Shown: piece by piece, positions 17,545-27,564 of the stretch | Layout of the letters: each line of letters opens with the position of its first letter | Position numbering within the stretch: the first letter of the stretch is position 1 | Assembly (NCBI RefSeq): GCF_904846625.1 | Contig: NZ_CAJHBL010000001.1 | Location: 372,001-436,000 of the forward strand | Reading direction: 5' to 3' | From: Psychrobacter sp. JCM 18900 | Lineage (GTDB): Bacteria; Pseudomonadota; Gammaproteobacteria; Pseudomonadales; Moraxellaceae | DNA length: 64,000 nt | Notes under the pieces: model-generated | Databases searched by the model: none | Told to the model about the DNA's origin: nothing | What the model saw: only the letters and a program-made list of their open reading frames with translations | Position numbers and translations under genes: made by a program

Positions 17545-18195
17545 CTATGCTCTTACGTCGTTAAATATCCACGGTGTTTTTTGCATCATTTGTTGCTCAT
17601 AATCTTTGATAGCATCACTTTGTTGCAAGGTTAGACCAATATCATCCAGTCCGTTTAACAAGCAATGTTTGCGAAAAGCATCTACTTCAAAAGCATACTC
17701 TTCACCAGTTGGTGTGATGACGACTTGACGCTCAAGATCAGCGGTCAATTCATAGCCTTCGTTATCAAAAGTCGCCTTCATTAACGTATCTACAATCGCT
17801 TCATCCAACACAATCGGCAACATGCCATTTTTAAAGCAGTTATTGTAGAAAATATCTGCAAAACTCGGCGCAATTACTGTACGGAAACCATACTCTGATA
17901 ACGCCCAAGGTGCATGCTCACGACTAGAGCCACAACCAAAGTTTCTGCGTGCTAGTAAGATAGTAGCGCCTTGATAACGTGGTTTATTCAGCACGAAGTC
18001 TGGATTGATGACTCGTGTACTGTTGTCTTGACCAGGATAACCTTCGTCAAGATAGCGCCAATCATCAAATAGATTCACGCCAAAACCTGTACGTTTAATA
18101 GACTTTAAAAACTGTTTTGCGATAATTTGGTCGGTATCGACGTTTGCGCGATCTAACGGGCAAACGATACCTGTTTGGGTGTTATAAGCTTGCAT
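17545..18195 (-). CDS. leuD: 3-isopropylmalate dehydratase small subunit
   Basis: A 216-residue swivel-domain subunit pairing with LeuC to isomerise isopropylmalate. The family signature [15 protein letters not shown] is present near residue 72, and [13 protein letters not shown] near the N-terminus. Start ATG 18195 is chosen because TAGGAAATTTT precedes it; a TTG five codons upstream would overlap that site. It lies 142 bases downstream of leuC on the same strand. Confidence 0.96.
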   Translation of the reverse strand: MQAYNTQTGIVCPLDRANVDTDQIIAKQFLKSIKRTGFGVNLFDDWRYLDEGYPGQDNSTRVINPDFVLNKPRYQGATILLARRNFGCGSSREHAPWALSEYGFRTVIAPSFADIFYNNCFKNGMLPIVLDEAIVDTLMKATFDNEGYELTADLERQVVITPTGEEYAFEVDAFRKHCLLNGLDDIGLTLQQSDAIKDYEQQMMQKTPWIFNDVRA

Positions 18196-18337
18196 AAAAT
18201 TTCCTATCAATTATATTTTTGCTGGCTGATGATCTTAATAAGCGTATTAAACAGTAAATAAGTTTTTACCATCTTTGAAACCATGCCCATATATTTATCG
18301 TTAATACAAGCATAATGTCAGCTACTTATTATCAGTC

Positions 18338-19756
18338 TTAAAACGTACGAACGTCTACAAAATGACCTGCCAACGCGGCGGCAGCTGCCATTGCTGGGCT
18401 TACCAAATGCGTACGACCACCGTTACCCTGACGACCTTCAAAATTACGATTAGACGTTGAGGCGCAATGCTCTTGCGGCTCAAGTTTATCCGCATTCATT
18501 GCCAGACACATTGAGCAGCCCGGCTCACGCCATTCAAAACCAGCTTCGGTAAACAACGTATCCAAGCCTTCAGCCTCTGCTTGCAACTTCACCTGTCCAG
18601 AACCTGAAACAACGATCGCTTCTTTTACGTTATCAGCAACTTTGCGACCTTTGATTACCGCTGCCGCATCACGTAAATCTTCGATACGTGAATTGGTACA
18701 TGAACCGATAAATATACGGTCAAGTTGGATATCCGTAATTTTCTGACCAGCTTCTAGCCCCATATAAGTATAAGCGCGTAACCAGCCTTCTTCTTGAGCT
18801 TCATCAATGGCTTGATCTGGTGTCGGTACAGATTGCGTGATATCTACCACCATCTCAGGCGATGTACCCCAAGATACCTGTGGTGCGATCTGACTACCGT
18901 CGATTTCTACCACAGTATCAAATACCGCGTCATCATCTGAATATAGTGTACGCCAGTAGGCTTCCGCTTGTTCCCATTGTGCTTCGCTTGGCGCATATGG
19001 ACGACCTTTGACATAATCAATCGTCGTGTCATCGACCGCAACCATACCGACGCGCGCGCCTGCTTCAATCGCCATGTTACAGACGGTCATGCGACCTTCC
19101 ATACTCATGTCTTCGAACACTTGACCTGCAAATTCAATCGCGTGTCCTGTACCACCTGCAGTACCAATCTTCGCAATGATAGCTAACACCACATCTTTTG
19201 AAGTGACGCCAGCACCAAGTTGACCAGTGACGCGAATCTGCATATTTTTTGATTTCTTTTGAATCAAACACTGCGTTGCCAATACATGCTCAACTTCAGA
19301 GGTTCCGATACCATGAGCCAAGCAACCAAGTGCTCCGTGGGTCGCTGTATGCGAGTCACCGCAAACAACTGTCATACCTGGCAAGACCAAACCTTGCTCA
19401 GGACCGACCACGTGCAAAATTCCTTGACGGGCATCATTGATAGTAAATTCAGCAATATCAAACTTGGTACAGTTATCGTCCAAAGTGACAACCTGCAAGC
19501 GTGATACCTTGTCTTTAATCCCAGGCACCCCTTCTAGGCGCTCTTTAGTAACGGTCGGCACATTATGATCTGGACTGGCAATGTTAGCCGATAAACGCCA
19601 TGGCGCTCTATTTGCCAACTCCAACCCTTCAAATGCTTGTGGACTCGTCACTTCGTGCAATAGGTGGCGGTCGATATAAATCAGGCTCGAACCATCGTCG
19701 CGCTTAGTGACTTCGTGAGCGTTCCAAAGTTTGTCATATAACGTTTGACCAGCCAT
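18338..19756 (-). CDS. leuC: 3-isopropylmalate dehydratase large subunit
   Basis: A 472-residue aconitase-family subunit carrying a [4Fe-4S] cluster. The three cluster cysteines are in [13 protein letters not shown] (near residue 347) and in [15 protein letters not shown] (near 407). [15 protein letters not shown] near 130 is the substrate-site motif. First gene of the leucine run. It is divergent from a LysR gene across a 374-base gap, the usual arrangement for LysR-controlled biosynthetic operons. Confidence 0.96.
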   Translation of the reverse strand: MAGQTLYDKLWNAHEVTKRDDGSSLIYIDRHLLHEVTSPQAFEGLELANRAPWRLSANIASPDHNVPTVTKERLEGVPGIKDKVSRLQVVTLDDNCTKFDIAEFTINDARQGILHVVGPEQGLVLPGMTVVCGDSHTATHGALGCLAHGIGTSEVEHVLATQCLIQKKSKNMQIRVTGQLGAGVTSKDVVLAIIAKIGTAGGTGHAIEFAGQVFEDMSMEGRMTVCNMAIEAGARVGMVAVDDTTIDYVKGRPYAPSEAQWEQAEAYWRTLYSDDDAVFDTVVEIDGSQIAPQVSWGTSPEMVVDITQSVPTPDQAIDEAQEEGWLRAYTYMGLEAGQKITDIQLDRIFIGSCTNSRIEDLRDAAAVIKGRKVADNVKEAIVVSGSGQVKLQAEAEGLDTLFTEAGFEWREPGCSMCLAMNADKLEPQEHCASTSNRNFEGRQGNGGRTHLVSPAMAAAAALAGHFVDVRTF

Positions 19757-20130
19757 GTTGCTATCCTTTATAGGTTACTAATTACTTAATTTTTACTTAC
19801 TTGAACATTGCCAAGCTAAGATTCTATGTAAATACTATGTCTATCTATAATGTTTAATAATTGCTGTCGTATCTATGATTTAAATATTATTTCTTTATGA
19901 GACCCAACATATGACTAAAACTAACGCTTAAAATACCTTTTAAATGGCAAATAGCCAATTTTTTAGAATAAATATGTCACAATACGCCTCGATGTCTTGT
20001 GATTATAGCAGGCAAATCCTATAATAATAATTGATGATTTTTAACCAGACACAAACTTTTATTTCTAATACGTTGTGATTGGGTCAGCCAACTTTTATTT
20101 ATAGCTCGTAAAGTAGCTAAGGACATTCGT
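19757..20130. other. Divergent control region between leuC and the LysR gene
   Basis: AT-rich, no gene or RNA visible. It should hold both promoters and, if the LysR protein controls leuC, its operator; I could not single out one T-N11-A site with confidence. No leucine-rich leader peptide was found. Confidence 0.5.
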
Positions 20131-21003
20131 TTGAACACCACAAACTTGACGACATTCGTTACCGTTATGCACACTGGCAGTATCTCAGGCGCCGCAGAAA
20201 AGCTGTTTATCACGCAGCCTGCTGTCAGTAAACGTATCAAAAACTTAGAAGACGAGTTTAACATTACCTTGTTTGATACGGTAGGACGCGGGATTGTACC
20301 TACTCAAGCGGCTAGTGAAATGCTACCTCATGCCAAACGTTGGCTAGAAGATTATGAGAACTTTAAAATCAACTTACAGCATTCTCAGCATATCGTCTCT
20401 GGCAAGTTAGTTATTGGTACTAGCCATCATATTGGCCTACATCATTTAGCACCTGTCCTGAAACACTTCATTCAAGCTTATCCAGCTGTTCAGTTAGAAG
20501 TACACTTCGTAGATTCTGAAAAAGCGCACAAAGCCGTATTGGATGGTGATTTATCTCTAGCCTTTGTTACGCTTCCACCTGTCTACGATAAGCGGCTAAC
20601 CTACCATACGTTATGGTCAGACCCTCTTTACTTTATGACTGGTACGCTATCAGCGTTGGCAACCAAATCGAATGTCACGTTAGAACAGCTAGCACGATAT
20701 CCTGCTATTCTACCGTCTGCCAATACCTTTACCAGTCAGATTACTTTGGCTGAATTTGCCAAGCACAATCTAAAGCCTTATGCCACGATGAGTACTAACC
20801 CGCTTGAGTCAATTCGTATGCTGGTATCTGTCGGTCTTGGCTGGTCAGTACTGCCTCAAACGATGGTCAGCCAAGATTTGGAACGTATTGATATGGCAGA
20901 TAATATTGAGCTACAGCGTTATCTAGGTGTGGTCATTAATCCGAAGCTTACACAGTCTAGCAGTGTCACTGCGCTCTTAGATTTACTGGCGCCTATCGAA
21001 TAA
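20131..21003 (+). CDS. LysR-family transcriptional regulator, probably controlling leuCDB
   Basis: A 290-residue regulator. The N-terminal winged helix-turn-helix reads GSISGAAEKLFITQPAVSKRIKNLE, with an effector-binding domain of two alpha/beta lobes after residue 90. The start is TTG at 20131 with AAGGACATTCG immediately before it. Position opposite leuC suggests control of leucine synthesis, which is an inference from layout. I see no specific ligand signature. Confidence 0.88.
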   Translation: MNTTNLTTFVTVMHTGSISGAAEKLFITQPAVSKRIKNLEDEFNITLFDTVGRGIVPTQAASEMLPHAKRWLEDYENFKINLQHSQHIVSGKLVIGTSHHIGLHHLAPVLKHFIQAYPAVQLEVHFVDSEKAHKAVLDGDLSLAFVTLPPVYDKRLTYHTLWSDPLYFMTGTLSALATKSNVTLEQLARYPAILPSANTFTSQITLAEFAKHNLKPYATMSTNPLESIRMLVSVGLGWSVLPQTMVSQDLERIDMADNIELQRYLGVVINPKLTQSSSVTALLDLLAPIE

Positions 21004-21460
21004 AACTAGCTGACTATAATAATATATAAATTCAACCTATTCGCATTTGAATCTATCATGCGTTATAATACGCTTGACGTTGTTTGTATAACAAAAATTT
21101 ACCACAAGGACACTGATAGTCATATATTGAATACTTCTAGTAAGATATGATGGTTAACAGTAGGTTTAATGGTTTTGGTTGATTGTGTAGGTTGCTAATA
21201 CTCATATATAAATAGCAGATGCGAGCAATAACAATAGATAAGTGGAATGCAAAATTCCCATTGTTCTCTATCTCTATATGAGTGCTAGCCATAGAACGAC
21301 ATCAATCATATATAACTACAGAAGATACTGAAAAAAGCCATTATGTCTCAATTAATGGCTTTTTTTGTCTTTAAATATTGTTTTGGACATCGCCTTGTAG
21401 GACAGAACTTTTATAGTTAAAAATAATTACAGCCAACCATGTTGGTTAAGGACAATTTAT
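21004..21460. other. Intergenic region upstream of putP containing an isolated terminator
   Basis: A TATAAT at 21064-21069 lies near its left end and a good terminator at 21336-21366. No protein-coding frame of note lies between. A hairpin-forming stretch occurs around 21231-21285. This could be a small RNA gene or merely the long untranslated tail of the LysR gene. Confidence 0.35.
21336..21366 (+). terminator. Rho-independent terminator upstream of putP
   Basis: Stem agccatta / taatggct, nine-base loop, six T. It lies 330 bases after the LysR stop codon. Confidence 0.85.
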
Positions 21461-22960
21461 ATGAACGGAGTTTCTAGTGGCGTGCTGATATCACTCGGCG
21501 CCTATTTCTTAGTGATGATTGGGATTGGTGTTTACGCTTATTTTAAGCAAGCCAATGATACTGAAGGCTATATGTTAGGGGGTCGTAACTTAGGCCCAGC
21601 AGTAACCGCACTTTCTGCAGGTGCATCAGATATGTCAGGTTGGTTACTACTTGGCTTACCTGGTTATATGTTTGCCGATGGTGTGGTCAGTATTTGGATC
21701 GCGCTTGGTTTGACATTAGGTGCATTACTAAATTATCTCATCGTAGCACCTCGCCTTCGTGTTTATACCGAAGTGGCTGACAACGCTATCACCCTACCCG
21801 ATTATTTCGCCAACCGCTTTGAAGACAAGTCGCACATGCTACGCGTCATTTCAGCCGTGGTCATCATTCTATTCTTTACCGTCTATACCGCTGCAAGTCT
21901 TGTCGGTGGTGGTAAACTCTTCGAAAGCTCACTTAACCTCTCATATAGCACTGGCCTGTGGGTTACTGCTGGTGTGGTTGTGGCTTATACGCTATTCGGT
22001 GGTTTCTTAGCTGTTTCAATGACCGATTTCGTACAGGGTGTCATCATGCTGTTTGCCATGGTAATCGTACCTGTCGTTGCCTTTACTGATCTTGGTGGTA
22101 TTTCAGCCACTACAGAAGCCGTCAGAAATATCGACCCTACCCTTTTAGACGTTACTAGCGGCATGAGTGTCATCGGTATTATTTCGTTAATGGCATGGGG
22201 CTTAGGTTACTTTGGCCAGCCGCATATTATCGTACGTTTTATGGCGATTCGTTCAGTGAGAGATGTACCGACCGCACGTAACATCGGTATGAGCTGGATG
22301 GTTGTGAGCCTTGTTGGTTCACTGATGACTGGTTTTGCTGGTCGTGCTTACGTACAAAAAACTGCCATGACACTGGACGATCCTGAGACTATCTTCTTAG
22401 TATTTACTCAGTTCTTGTTCCATCCATTGGTGTCAGGTTTCCTATTAGCAGCTATTTTAGCGGCAATTATGAGTACCATCTCATCGCAGCTATTGGTTGT
22501 ATCAAGCTCTCTAACTAAAGATGTATACAAACTATTCTTTGATAAAGACGCACCAGAAGCTCGTCAGGTATTGGTTGGTCGCGTTTCTGTCGTAGTGGTT
22601 GCGCTAGTATCTATCATGCTTGCTTCTAATCCAGATAGCTCAGTATTGAACCTAGTTTCTAACGCATGGGCAGGATTTGGTGCTGCGTTTGGTCCATTGG
22701 TTATCTTCAGTCTAACATGGCGTGGTATGAACCGTAATGGTGCTGTTGCTGGTATGGTTGTTGGTGCTTTGACTGTTATCCTATGGATTTATGGTCCTTT
22801 CCAAGTAGATGGTATGGCACTAAATAGCTGGTTATACGCTATCGTTCCAGGCTTTATCTTAAGTACTATCGCTATCTTTGCTGTTAGTATCATGACTGGT
22901 GGCCCAAGACCTTCAGTTTCTGCTAAGTACAAAGAGATGGAGCTAAATTTAAACAAATAA
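21461..22960 (+). CDS. putP: Sodium/proline symporter
   Basis: A 499-residue integral membrane protein of the sodium:solute symporter family with about 13 helices. PutP-type motifs include YMLGGRNLGPAVTALSAGASDMSGWLLLGLPG near the N-terminus, GYFGQPHIIVRFMAIRS near residue 250, and AAILAAIMSTISSQLLV near 335. Length and N-terminal motif match PutP rather than other SSS members. No putA is next to it in this window. Preceded by TTAAGGACAATTT. Confidence 0.92.
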   Translation: MNGVSSGVLISLGAYFLVMIGIGVYAYFKQANDTEGYMLGGRNLGPAVTALSAGASDMSGWLLLGLPGYMFADGVVSIWIALGLTLGALLNYLIVAPRLRVYTEVADNAITLPDYFANRFEDKSHMLRVISAVVIILFFTVYTAASLVGGGKLFESSLNLSYSTGLWVTAGVVVAYTLFGGFLAVSMTDFVQGVIMLFAMVIVPVVAFTDLGGISATTEAVRNIDPTLLDVTSGMSVIGIISLMAWGLGYFGQPHIIVRFMAIRSVRDVPTARNIGMSWMVVSLVGSLMTGFAGRAYVQKTAMTLDDPETIFLVFTQFLFHPLVSGFLLAAILAAIMSTISSQLLVVSSSLTKDVYKLFFDKDAPEARQVLVGRVSVVVVALVSIMLASNPDSSVLNLVSNAWAGFGAAFGPLVIFSLTWRGMNRNGAVAGMVVGALTVILWIYGPFQVDGMALNSWLYAIVPGFILSTIAIFAVSIMTGGPRPSVSAKYKEMELNLNK

Positions 22961-22991
22961 GTTTACATAATGTCTTAAGATTATTGTTACA

Positions 22992-23024
22992 AAAAAACCT
23001 CGTCACTATTGGCGAGGTTTTTTT
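22992..23024 (+). terminator. Terminator of putP
   Basis: Stem aacctcg / cgaggtt followed by a seven-base T-run. Confidence 0.88.
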
Positions 23025-23500
23025 CATGAGTGACGATTTAATATATGTGATCTACTACAGTATCAACCCAAGAGAAATTATGGCAAGTGAGACAGGAGTA
23101 TGGATAGCAACAGTAGTATCTAATAGCTCTGTGATGTATATACTAAGCCAGATTGTCCTAGCCTATTTGACAATCTAATGCTACCCACCCTTGAATGGTG
23201 GACCTTTATTACGACAACTACTTCTGTTTAGCACCGTATTTGGCTACCTGTTCATACATATCCATTGTTGTACACCTTGAGTATATTATGCTGTTATTAA
23301 CAGCTTACTTACTAAATACTCGATAAGATATAAGTACGTATCTGCTCTTGATCCGAAGGATATGCGTTATACATGGATACGAAGCTGAATCAAACAAGTG
23401 GGATGCAGTGATATGGTATGAATTAGTTCTATACAAATAATCTTTGCTGTTCTAACTGTATTTAAATATAAATAATAAGATACTTAATAGAAAACCCACA

Positions 23501-23530
23501 AAAAAGCGACCTATGATAGGTCGCTTTTTT
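23501..23530. terminator. Bidirectional terminator downstream of the first FadL-like gene
   Basis: Stem gcgaccta / taggtcgc with A-run on the left and T-run on the right, so it works for the leftward porin gene. Confidence 0.85.
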
Positions 23531-23555
23531 ATTACTCAGCAGTTATATAAAGAGG

Positions 23556-24974
23556 CTATTTACCTTGGTAAGAAAGTTTTACACCAGCGATATAACCATC
23601 ATTATCTTGGAAATCACCAACGATTTTATCACTAGGTAACTGACCTTTTGCATCACCGAACCATAAGTACTTACCACCAGCCGATACTGCCCAGTTTTCC
23701 GTGACGTTGTATTTAGCACCAAGACCGACACTATAGTAGCCTTCAACTGGGCCCAACGATGTAGTTGGATCACCAGCGCCACTATCCCAACCAACGGTAC
23801 CGCTAATAGCAAGTGCTGGTGCTACGCGTTTCGCTAAGCCAAGCTCTACCATCCACTGGTCGTCTTTATATTCCACTAAGTTAAGTCCATCAGGGCCATA
23901 ACTGATTTTACTAGTGTCGTTATAAAGTGGCGGTGTAATGACAAAGTCGCTCCAAGGTACCCAGCGTACTTTTGCTGTTGCTAGTGTCGTAGGATTAATA
24001 CCTGTTTGGAAATCAAAGTTGACTGATTTAGGAGTAGTAATTTCGTATTTGCTGTTTCTATTTGCTGCTGCAGCCGCTTGTTCTGGAGTAGCTCCTGCTG
24101 CTGTAGCTCTAATAGCTACTAACGGATACGACTCAGATATTTGTATATCATGATCGATTTCAGAACGGTAAGTTAAAGCAGCCTTCAATGCGATTTCAGG
24201 CTTACTATAAGCAATACCTGCTATATAACCATAGTCCATATCAGGATTACTGTTTGAAGTGTAACCGCTAGCAGGTCCATAAGCTAAACCGCGTAATTTT
24301 GTTTCAGACTGAGTACGCTGTGCAACTGGACCACCATAAATCTGGAAGTTTTTGTTGGCACCAAACTTCATACCCAAAATCCCTGTGAGGCTTTGGCTAC
24401 GAACTTCTACATTAGTATTCTCACCTGCGGTACTTGCTTCAGCCTGTGCTACTGCTACTGCTCCACGCAAACTATCTAACTGAGCTTGCTGCTCTGCAGG
24501 TAAAGAACCATCGAATGGGGCAAGACTATCAATTGCACCCTCTGCAGCTGCAAGGCTTGGCACTAATCCATTGGTAATAGAAGCAATAGAGGCGTCAACA
24601 TCCCCTTGCGACACGAAATTACTTTGAGTATATTCAGCAGCTGCACCAAAAGGCTCATCGTATAGTAGGCCGATACTAAAAGTATCATTAATGTCAGCTT
24701 TTACGCCATAGCGGAAAAAGTCATAAGACTCAGCGATATCACCTGTCTTGTCACCACGTACGTAATCATTTTGAGAAGGGTTAGTGTTAGCACTATCATA
24801 ACCACTTACATCAGCATCAATATAAGTATAGACGGCTTCTGCATAGGTACCATCTTGAAAGAAAGCAGTGACATCTTGGCCTGAACGATCAAGACCAGCA
24901 GCATTAGTCATGCTAGCGACAGAGAGAGTAGCGATTGCTACTGCAAGGGTTTTTAAGTGAAAGGTAGTGCGCAT
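23556..24974 (-). CDS. FadL/OmpP1/TodX-family outer membrane protein (copy 1)
   Basis: A 472-residue outer membrane beta-barrel for hydrophobic solutes such as long-chain fatty acids. The signal peptide ends at M-T-N-A-A (about residue 25), followed by an N-terminal plug-like region with AGLDRSGQDVTAF. Barrel strands alternate polar and hydrophobic residues, with ALTYRSEIDHD and TLATAKVRWVPWSDF as in the family. The C-terminus (GYIAGVKLSYQGK) is barrel-like but does not end in the usual Phe. An acidic, Ala/Gln-containing variable segment lies around residues 125-190. The adjacent paralogue shares the signal peptide and most of the barrel. Confidence 0.87.
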   Translation of the reverse strand: MRTTFHLKTLAVAIATLSVASMTNAAGLDRSGQDVTAFFQDGTYAEAVYTYIDADVSGYDSANTNPSQNDYVRGDKTGDIAESYDFFRYGVKADINDTFSIGLLYDEPFGAAAEYTQSNFVSQGDVDASIASITNGLVPSLAAAEGAIDSLAPFDGSLPAEQQAQLDSLRGAVAVAQAEASTAGENTNVEVRSQSLTGILGMKFGANKNFQIYGGPVAQRTQSETKLRGLAYGPASGYTSNSNPDMDYGYIAGIAYSKPEIALKAALTYRSEIDHDIQISESYPLVAIRATAAGATPEQAAAAANRNSKYEITTPKSVNFDFQTGINPTTLATAKVRWVPWSDFVITPPLYNDTSKISYGPDGLNLVEYKDDQWMVELGLAKRVAPALAISGTVGWDSGAGDPTTSLGPVEGYYSVGLGAKYNVTENWAVSAGGKYLWFGDAKGQLPSDKIVGDFQDNDGYIAGVKLSYQGK

Positions 24975-25092
24975 TGTGTATCTCCAACGGTCCTTGTTGT
25001 ATTACTACTTTGATAATCAATATATAGCATTGCTGCGCTTAACATTTAAAGTATCAAAGTCGTGTCCTAAGTTGAATACTAATAGCTTTTTG

Positions 25093-25135
25093 ACACTAAA
25101 ACAACAATTAAAGTGCTTTATTTCTCAATTATGAC
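25093..25135 (-). promoter_or_regulatory. Conserved 43-base block upstream of FadL-like copy 1
   Basis: Starts with acactaaaacaac and ends with ttatgac on the plus strand. By my count it matches 34 of 43 positions with the block at 26931-26973 upstream of the second copy, with no gap. Shared position before both paralogues suggests a common promoter or operator. Confidence 0.5.
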
Positions 25136-25272
25136 TGAACAGTACAAATAAGATATATATAGAAAATTGACGTTTACTTCTACTTTTGAATGTGGATTTT
25201 CTAAAAATATATATGTCCACAGAAGAGTTTTTCCTCAGGATAAACGGGTTCACTATAACTATAATACTGCCT

Positions 25273-25305
25273 ATAAAAAAGCGACCCTTAAAGGATCGCT
25301 TTTTA
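25273..25305. terminator. Terminator downstream of FadL-like copy 2
   Basis: An imperfect stem (aaaaagcgaccctt / aaggatcgcttttt) flanked by A and T runs, usable on the reverse strand. Confidence 0.8.
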
Positions 25306-25347
25306 TCAATAACATTTAAAATATTTGCTATATAACTAAGTTGTGAA

Positions 25348-26838
25348 TTACTGAGCTTGGTAAGAAACTTTTACACCAAGTACAAATCCGTCGTTGCTTT
25401 CGAAGTCTGCTACTGTTTTTTGCGTTGGTAGTTGACCTGTCGCATCACCTAACCATAAGTACTTACCACCTGCTGAGATAGCCCAGTTTTCAGTAACATT
25501 ATATTTAGCACCTAAGCCTGCGCTATAGTAGCCTTCAGTAGGTCCAAGCGAGGTAACAGGATTACCAGCACCACTATCCCAACCAACCGTACCACTTACT
25601 GCTAATGCTGGTGCTAAGCGTTTAGCAAGGCCGAGCTCTACAAGCCACTGATCTTCATCGTAGCTCACTAGTGGTAAGCCTTTTGGAAAATCAGGATTAA
25701 GCTTGCTTGTTTCAGTATACAATGGTGGTACAATCGAGAAATCACCCCATGGTACATAACGTACGCGTGCTGTCGCCAATGTAGTTGGGTTGATACCTGT
25801 TTGGAAATCAAAGTTAATTGACTCAGGCGTCGTGATATCAATCACGCCACCTTGACTTGGATTGTCACCGAATGCAGCAACTAAAGGGTAAGTCTCAGCA
25901 ATATTCATGCTGTGCTCGATTTCTGATCGATAAGTCAAAGCTGCCTTTAGAGCGATTTCAGGCTTACTGTAAGCGATACCTGCAAGATAACCATAATCTT
26001 GGTCTGGACTAATATGAGCGGTGTATCCAGTCGCAGGTCCATAAGCAATACCGCGAAGCTTCACATCAGCTGTAACACGCTGAAGGACAGGACCACCATA
26101 TACTTGGAAGTTTTTATTTTTACCAAACTTCATACCTAGTATACCTGTAACGCTTTCGCTACGTACTTCCACCTGTGTACCTTCACCAGTATTCGCTTCT
26201 TCTGCATTAGCAGCAGCAACTGCAGCACCAAGAGATCTTGCTTGCCCTACTAAGTTTTGGGCTTGAGCTTGAGCAGCTTCTGCTTGAGCAGCAAAGTTGG
26301 CAGCATCTTGTGCATTTGTTGCTGACTGAGCCTGTGCTGCAAAATTTTGTGCTGCTATACCAGCAGCTGTTGCGCCCTGAGTTAGAAGGCTAATTTTATT
26401 AGAGGCATCTGTTGGACTGCTAGCATTACCTTCTGAGATAGCATTGACCGATGCATCAAGATCACCTCTAGCCACAAAATTATTATCACCAACATAATCA
26501 GCAGCAGCACCGAAAGGCTCATCATATAAAATACCAACACTAAATGTATCGTTGATATCTGTTTTCACACCATAACGAAAGAAGTCATAAGACTCAGCGA
26601 TATCATCAATCTTCTTACCCTGAGTGTAAGCTTTGTCGTCTGAACCGACATAAGCGTTGTCGTGACCAGTAACGTCAGCATCGATATAAGTGTAGACAGC
26701 TTCTGCATAAGTGCCGTCTTGTAGGAATGCGGTGATATCTTGGCCTGAGCGATCAAGGCCAGCAGCACTAGCGACGCTAGCAACAGAAAGAGTAGCAACA
26801 GCTACTGCAAGAGTTTTTAAATGAAAGGTGTGGCGCAT
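25348..26838 (-). CDS. FadL/OmpP1/TodX-family outer membrane protein (copy 2)
   Basis: A 496-residue paralogue of copy 1, likewise with a signal peptide (ending V-A-S-A-A), AGLDRSGQDITAF, the barrel motif ALTYRSEIEHS and a C-terminus of the form LGVKVSYQAQ. The two differ most at residues about 140-215, where this copy has an Ala/Gln-rich low-complexity stretch (repeats of the AAQA and QAQ type) that may form a helical extension. Tandem arrangement with separate terminators and similar upstream blocks indicates gene duplication with independent transcription. Substrate unknown; long-chain fatty acids or alkanes are plausible. Confidence 0.87.
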   Translation of the reverse strand: MRHTFHLKTLAVAVATLSVASVASAAGLDRSGQDITAFLQDGTYAEAVYTYIDADVTGHDNAYVGSDDKAYTQGKKIDDIAESYDFFRYGVKTDINDTFSVGILYDEPFGAAADYVGDNNFVARGDLDASVNAISEGNASSPTDASNKISLLTQGATAAGIAAQNFAAQAQSATNAQDAANFAAQAEAAQAQAQNLVGQARSLGAAVAAANAEEANTGEGTQVEVRSESVTGILGMKFGKNKNFQVYGGPVLQRVTADVKLRGIAYGPATGYTAHISPDQDYGYLAGIAYSKPEIALKAALTYRSEIEHSMNIAETYPLVAAFGDNPSQGGVIDITTPESINFDFQTGINPTTLATARVRYVPWGDFSIVPPLYTETSKLNPDFPKGLPLVSYDEDQWLVELGLAKRLAPALAVSGTVGWDSGAGNPVTSLGPTEGYYSAGLGAKYNVTENWAISAGGKYLWLGDATGQLPTQKTVADFESNDGFVLGVKVSYQAQ

Positions 26839-26930
26839 TTTATATCTCCAAACATCCGCATTGTTTTACTGTTTTACCTAATTTTCATAGATAAGCAGTA
26901 TCCGAGGTGGAAGATAGTAAAGATTTTTTA

Positions 26931-26973
26931 ACACTAAAACAACTACAAAAATACATTATTTCTATGTTATGAC
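26931..26973 (-). promoter_or_regulatory. Conserved 43-base block upstream of FadL-like copy 2
   Basis: Counterpart of the block at 25093-25135 (see there). It lies 93 bases upstream of the start codon, compared with 119 for copy 1. Confidence 0.5.
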
Positions 26974-27057
26974 CACATAGTCATCAGACAGTATCTATAT
27001 ATAAAAATACGTATATATTTTCCGTTATTGAAAGCTTTTCTCTTCAAATTCTACTTA

Positions 27058-27315
27058 TTAATAATGTGGCGGTCTGTCTGCCATTACATCAAATGGTGCA
27101 ATACCACTTTCCGTATCCTGACCCTCAATCTGTTTATAAATCAGCTGTAGTTGACGTTGCAGTGTATGAATATCTCTGTCTTGTCGCGTAATTACATCAT
27201 CCAGTCGTTCGACGGTTACTTCAAGGTGCGCGAGGCTCATTTGCAAATCGACTACTTGGGCGTGCAAATCATTTTGAACATCAGAAGTGTTATCTGTAGT
27301 TTTAGGTTGGTTCAT
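27058..27315 (-). CDS. slyX: SlyX family protein
   Basis: An 85-residue coiled-coil protein. Heptad-like LHAQVVDLQMSLAHLEVTVERLDDVI and a C-terminus ending in P-P-H-Y are diagnostic of SlyX. The function of SlyX is unknown despite wide conservation. It is divergent from uup across about 250 bases containing a triple 9-bp repeat. Confidence 0.87.
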   Translation of the reverse strand: MNQPKTTDNTSDVQNDLHAQVVDLQMSLAHLEVTVERLDDVITRQDRDIHTLQRQLQLIYKQIEGQDTESGIAPFDVMADRPPHY

Positions 27316-27361
27316 ATTTTTCTCTAGATTATAGTAAGTATTAAAGTGAAAGAATGGATTA

Positions 27362-27388
27362 TTAAGGGGTTTAAGGGGTTTAAGGGGT
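27362..27388. repeat. Three perfect tandem copies of a 9-bp unit (TTAAGGGGT)
   Basis: The unit TTAAGGGGT is repeated three times without error between slyX and uup, outside either coding region. Confidence 0.95.
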
Positions 27389-27564
27389 ACTGTAGATTAG
27401 TGATAAATCTACAAACATAGTCATGGAATAGGAGCAGTTAGCAAAAGCAATAAATAGTACTGATAAAACTATTTACTCGCACTACAGTGACGCGGTTGCA
27501 TGTTATACTGCAGGCAATTTTGCAACAACCCCTACCTCACTATTATATAAGCTTAAGATACTCT

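Larger units (their letters stand above)
22961..23555. other. Intergenic region between putP and the first FadL-like gene
   Basis: Holds two terminators (listed separately). A 50-codon frame at 23026-23178 begins inside the putP terminator tail and is not supported. On the reverse strand a 15-codon frame (23218-23265, MDMYEQVAKYGAKQK) has an AAGGTG-like site; it may be chance or a gene remnant. Confidence 0.4.
24975..25347. other. Intergenic region between the two FadL-like genes
   Basis: Contains the conserved upstream block for copy 1 and the terminator of copy 2. No other gene seen. Confidence 0.6.

Noticed and set aside
23026-23178. A 50-codon frame after putP
   Set aside because: It starts inside the T-run end of the putP terminator, has no ribosome-binding site of its own, and its product is unremarkable.
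23218-23265. A 15-codon reverse-strand frame (MDMYEQVAKYGAKQK) with an AAGGTG-like site
   Set aside because: Too short to support. It may be the remnant of a gene, but no neighbouring sequence extends it.
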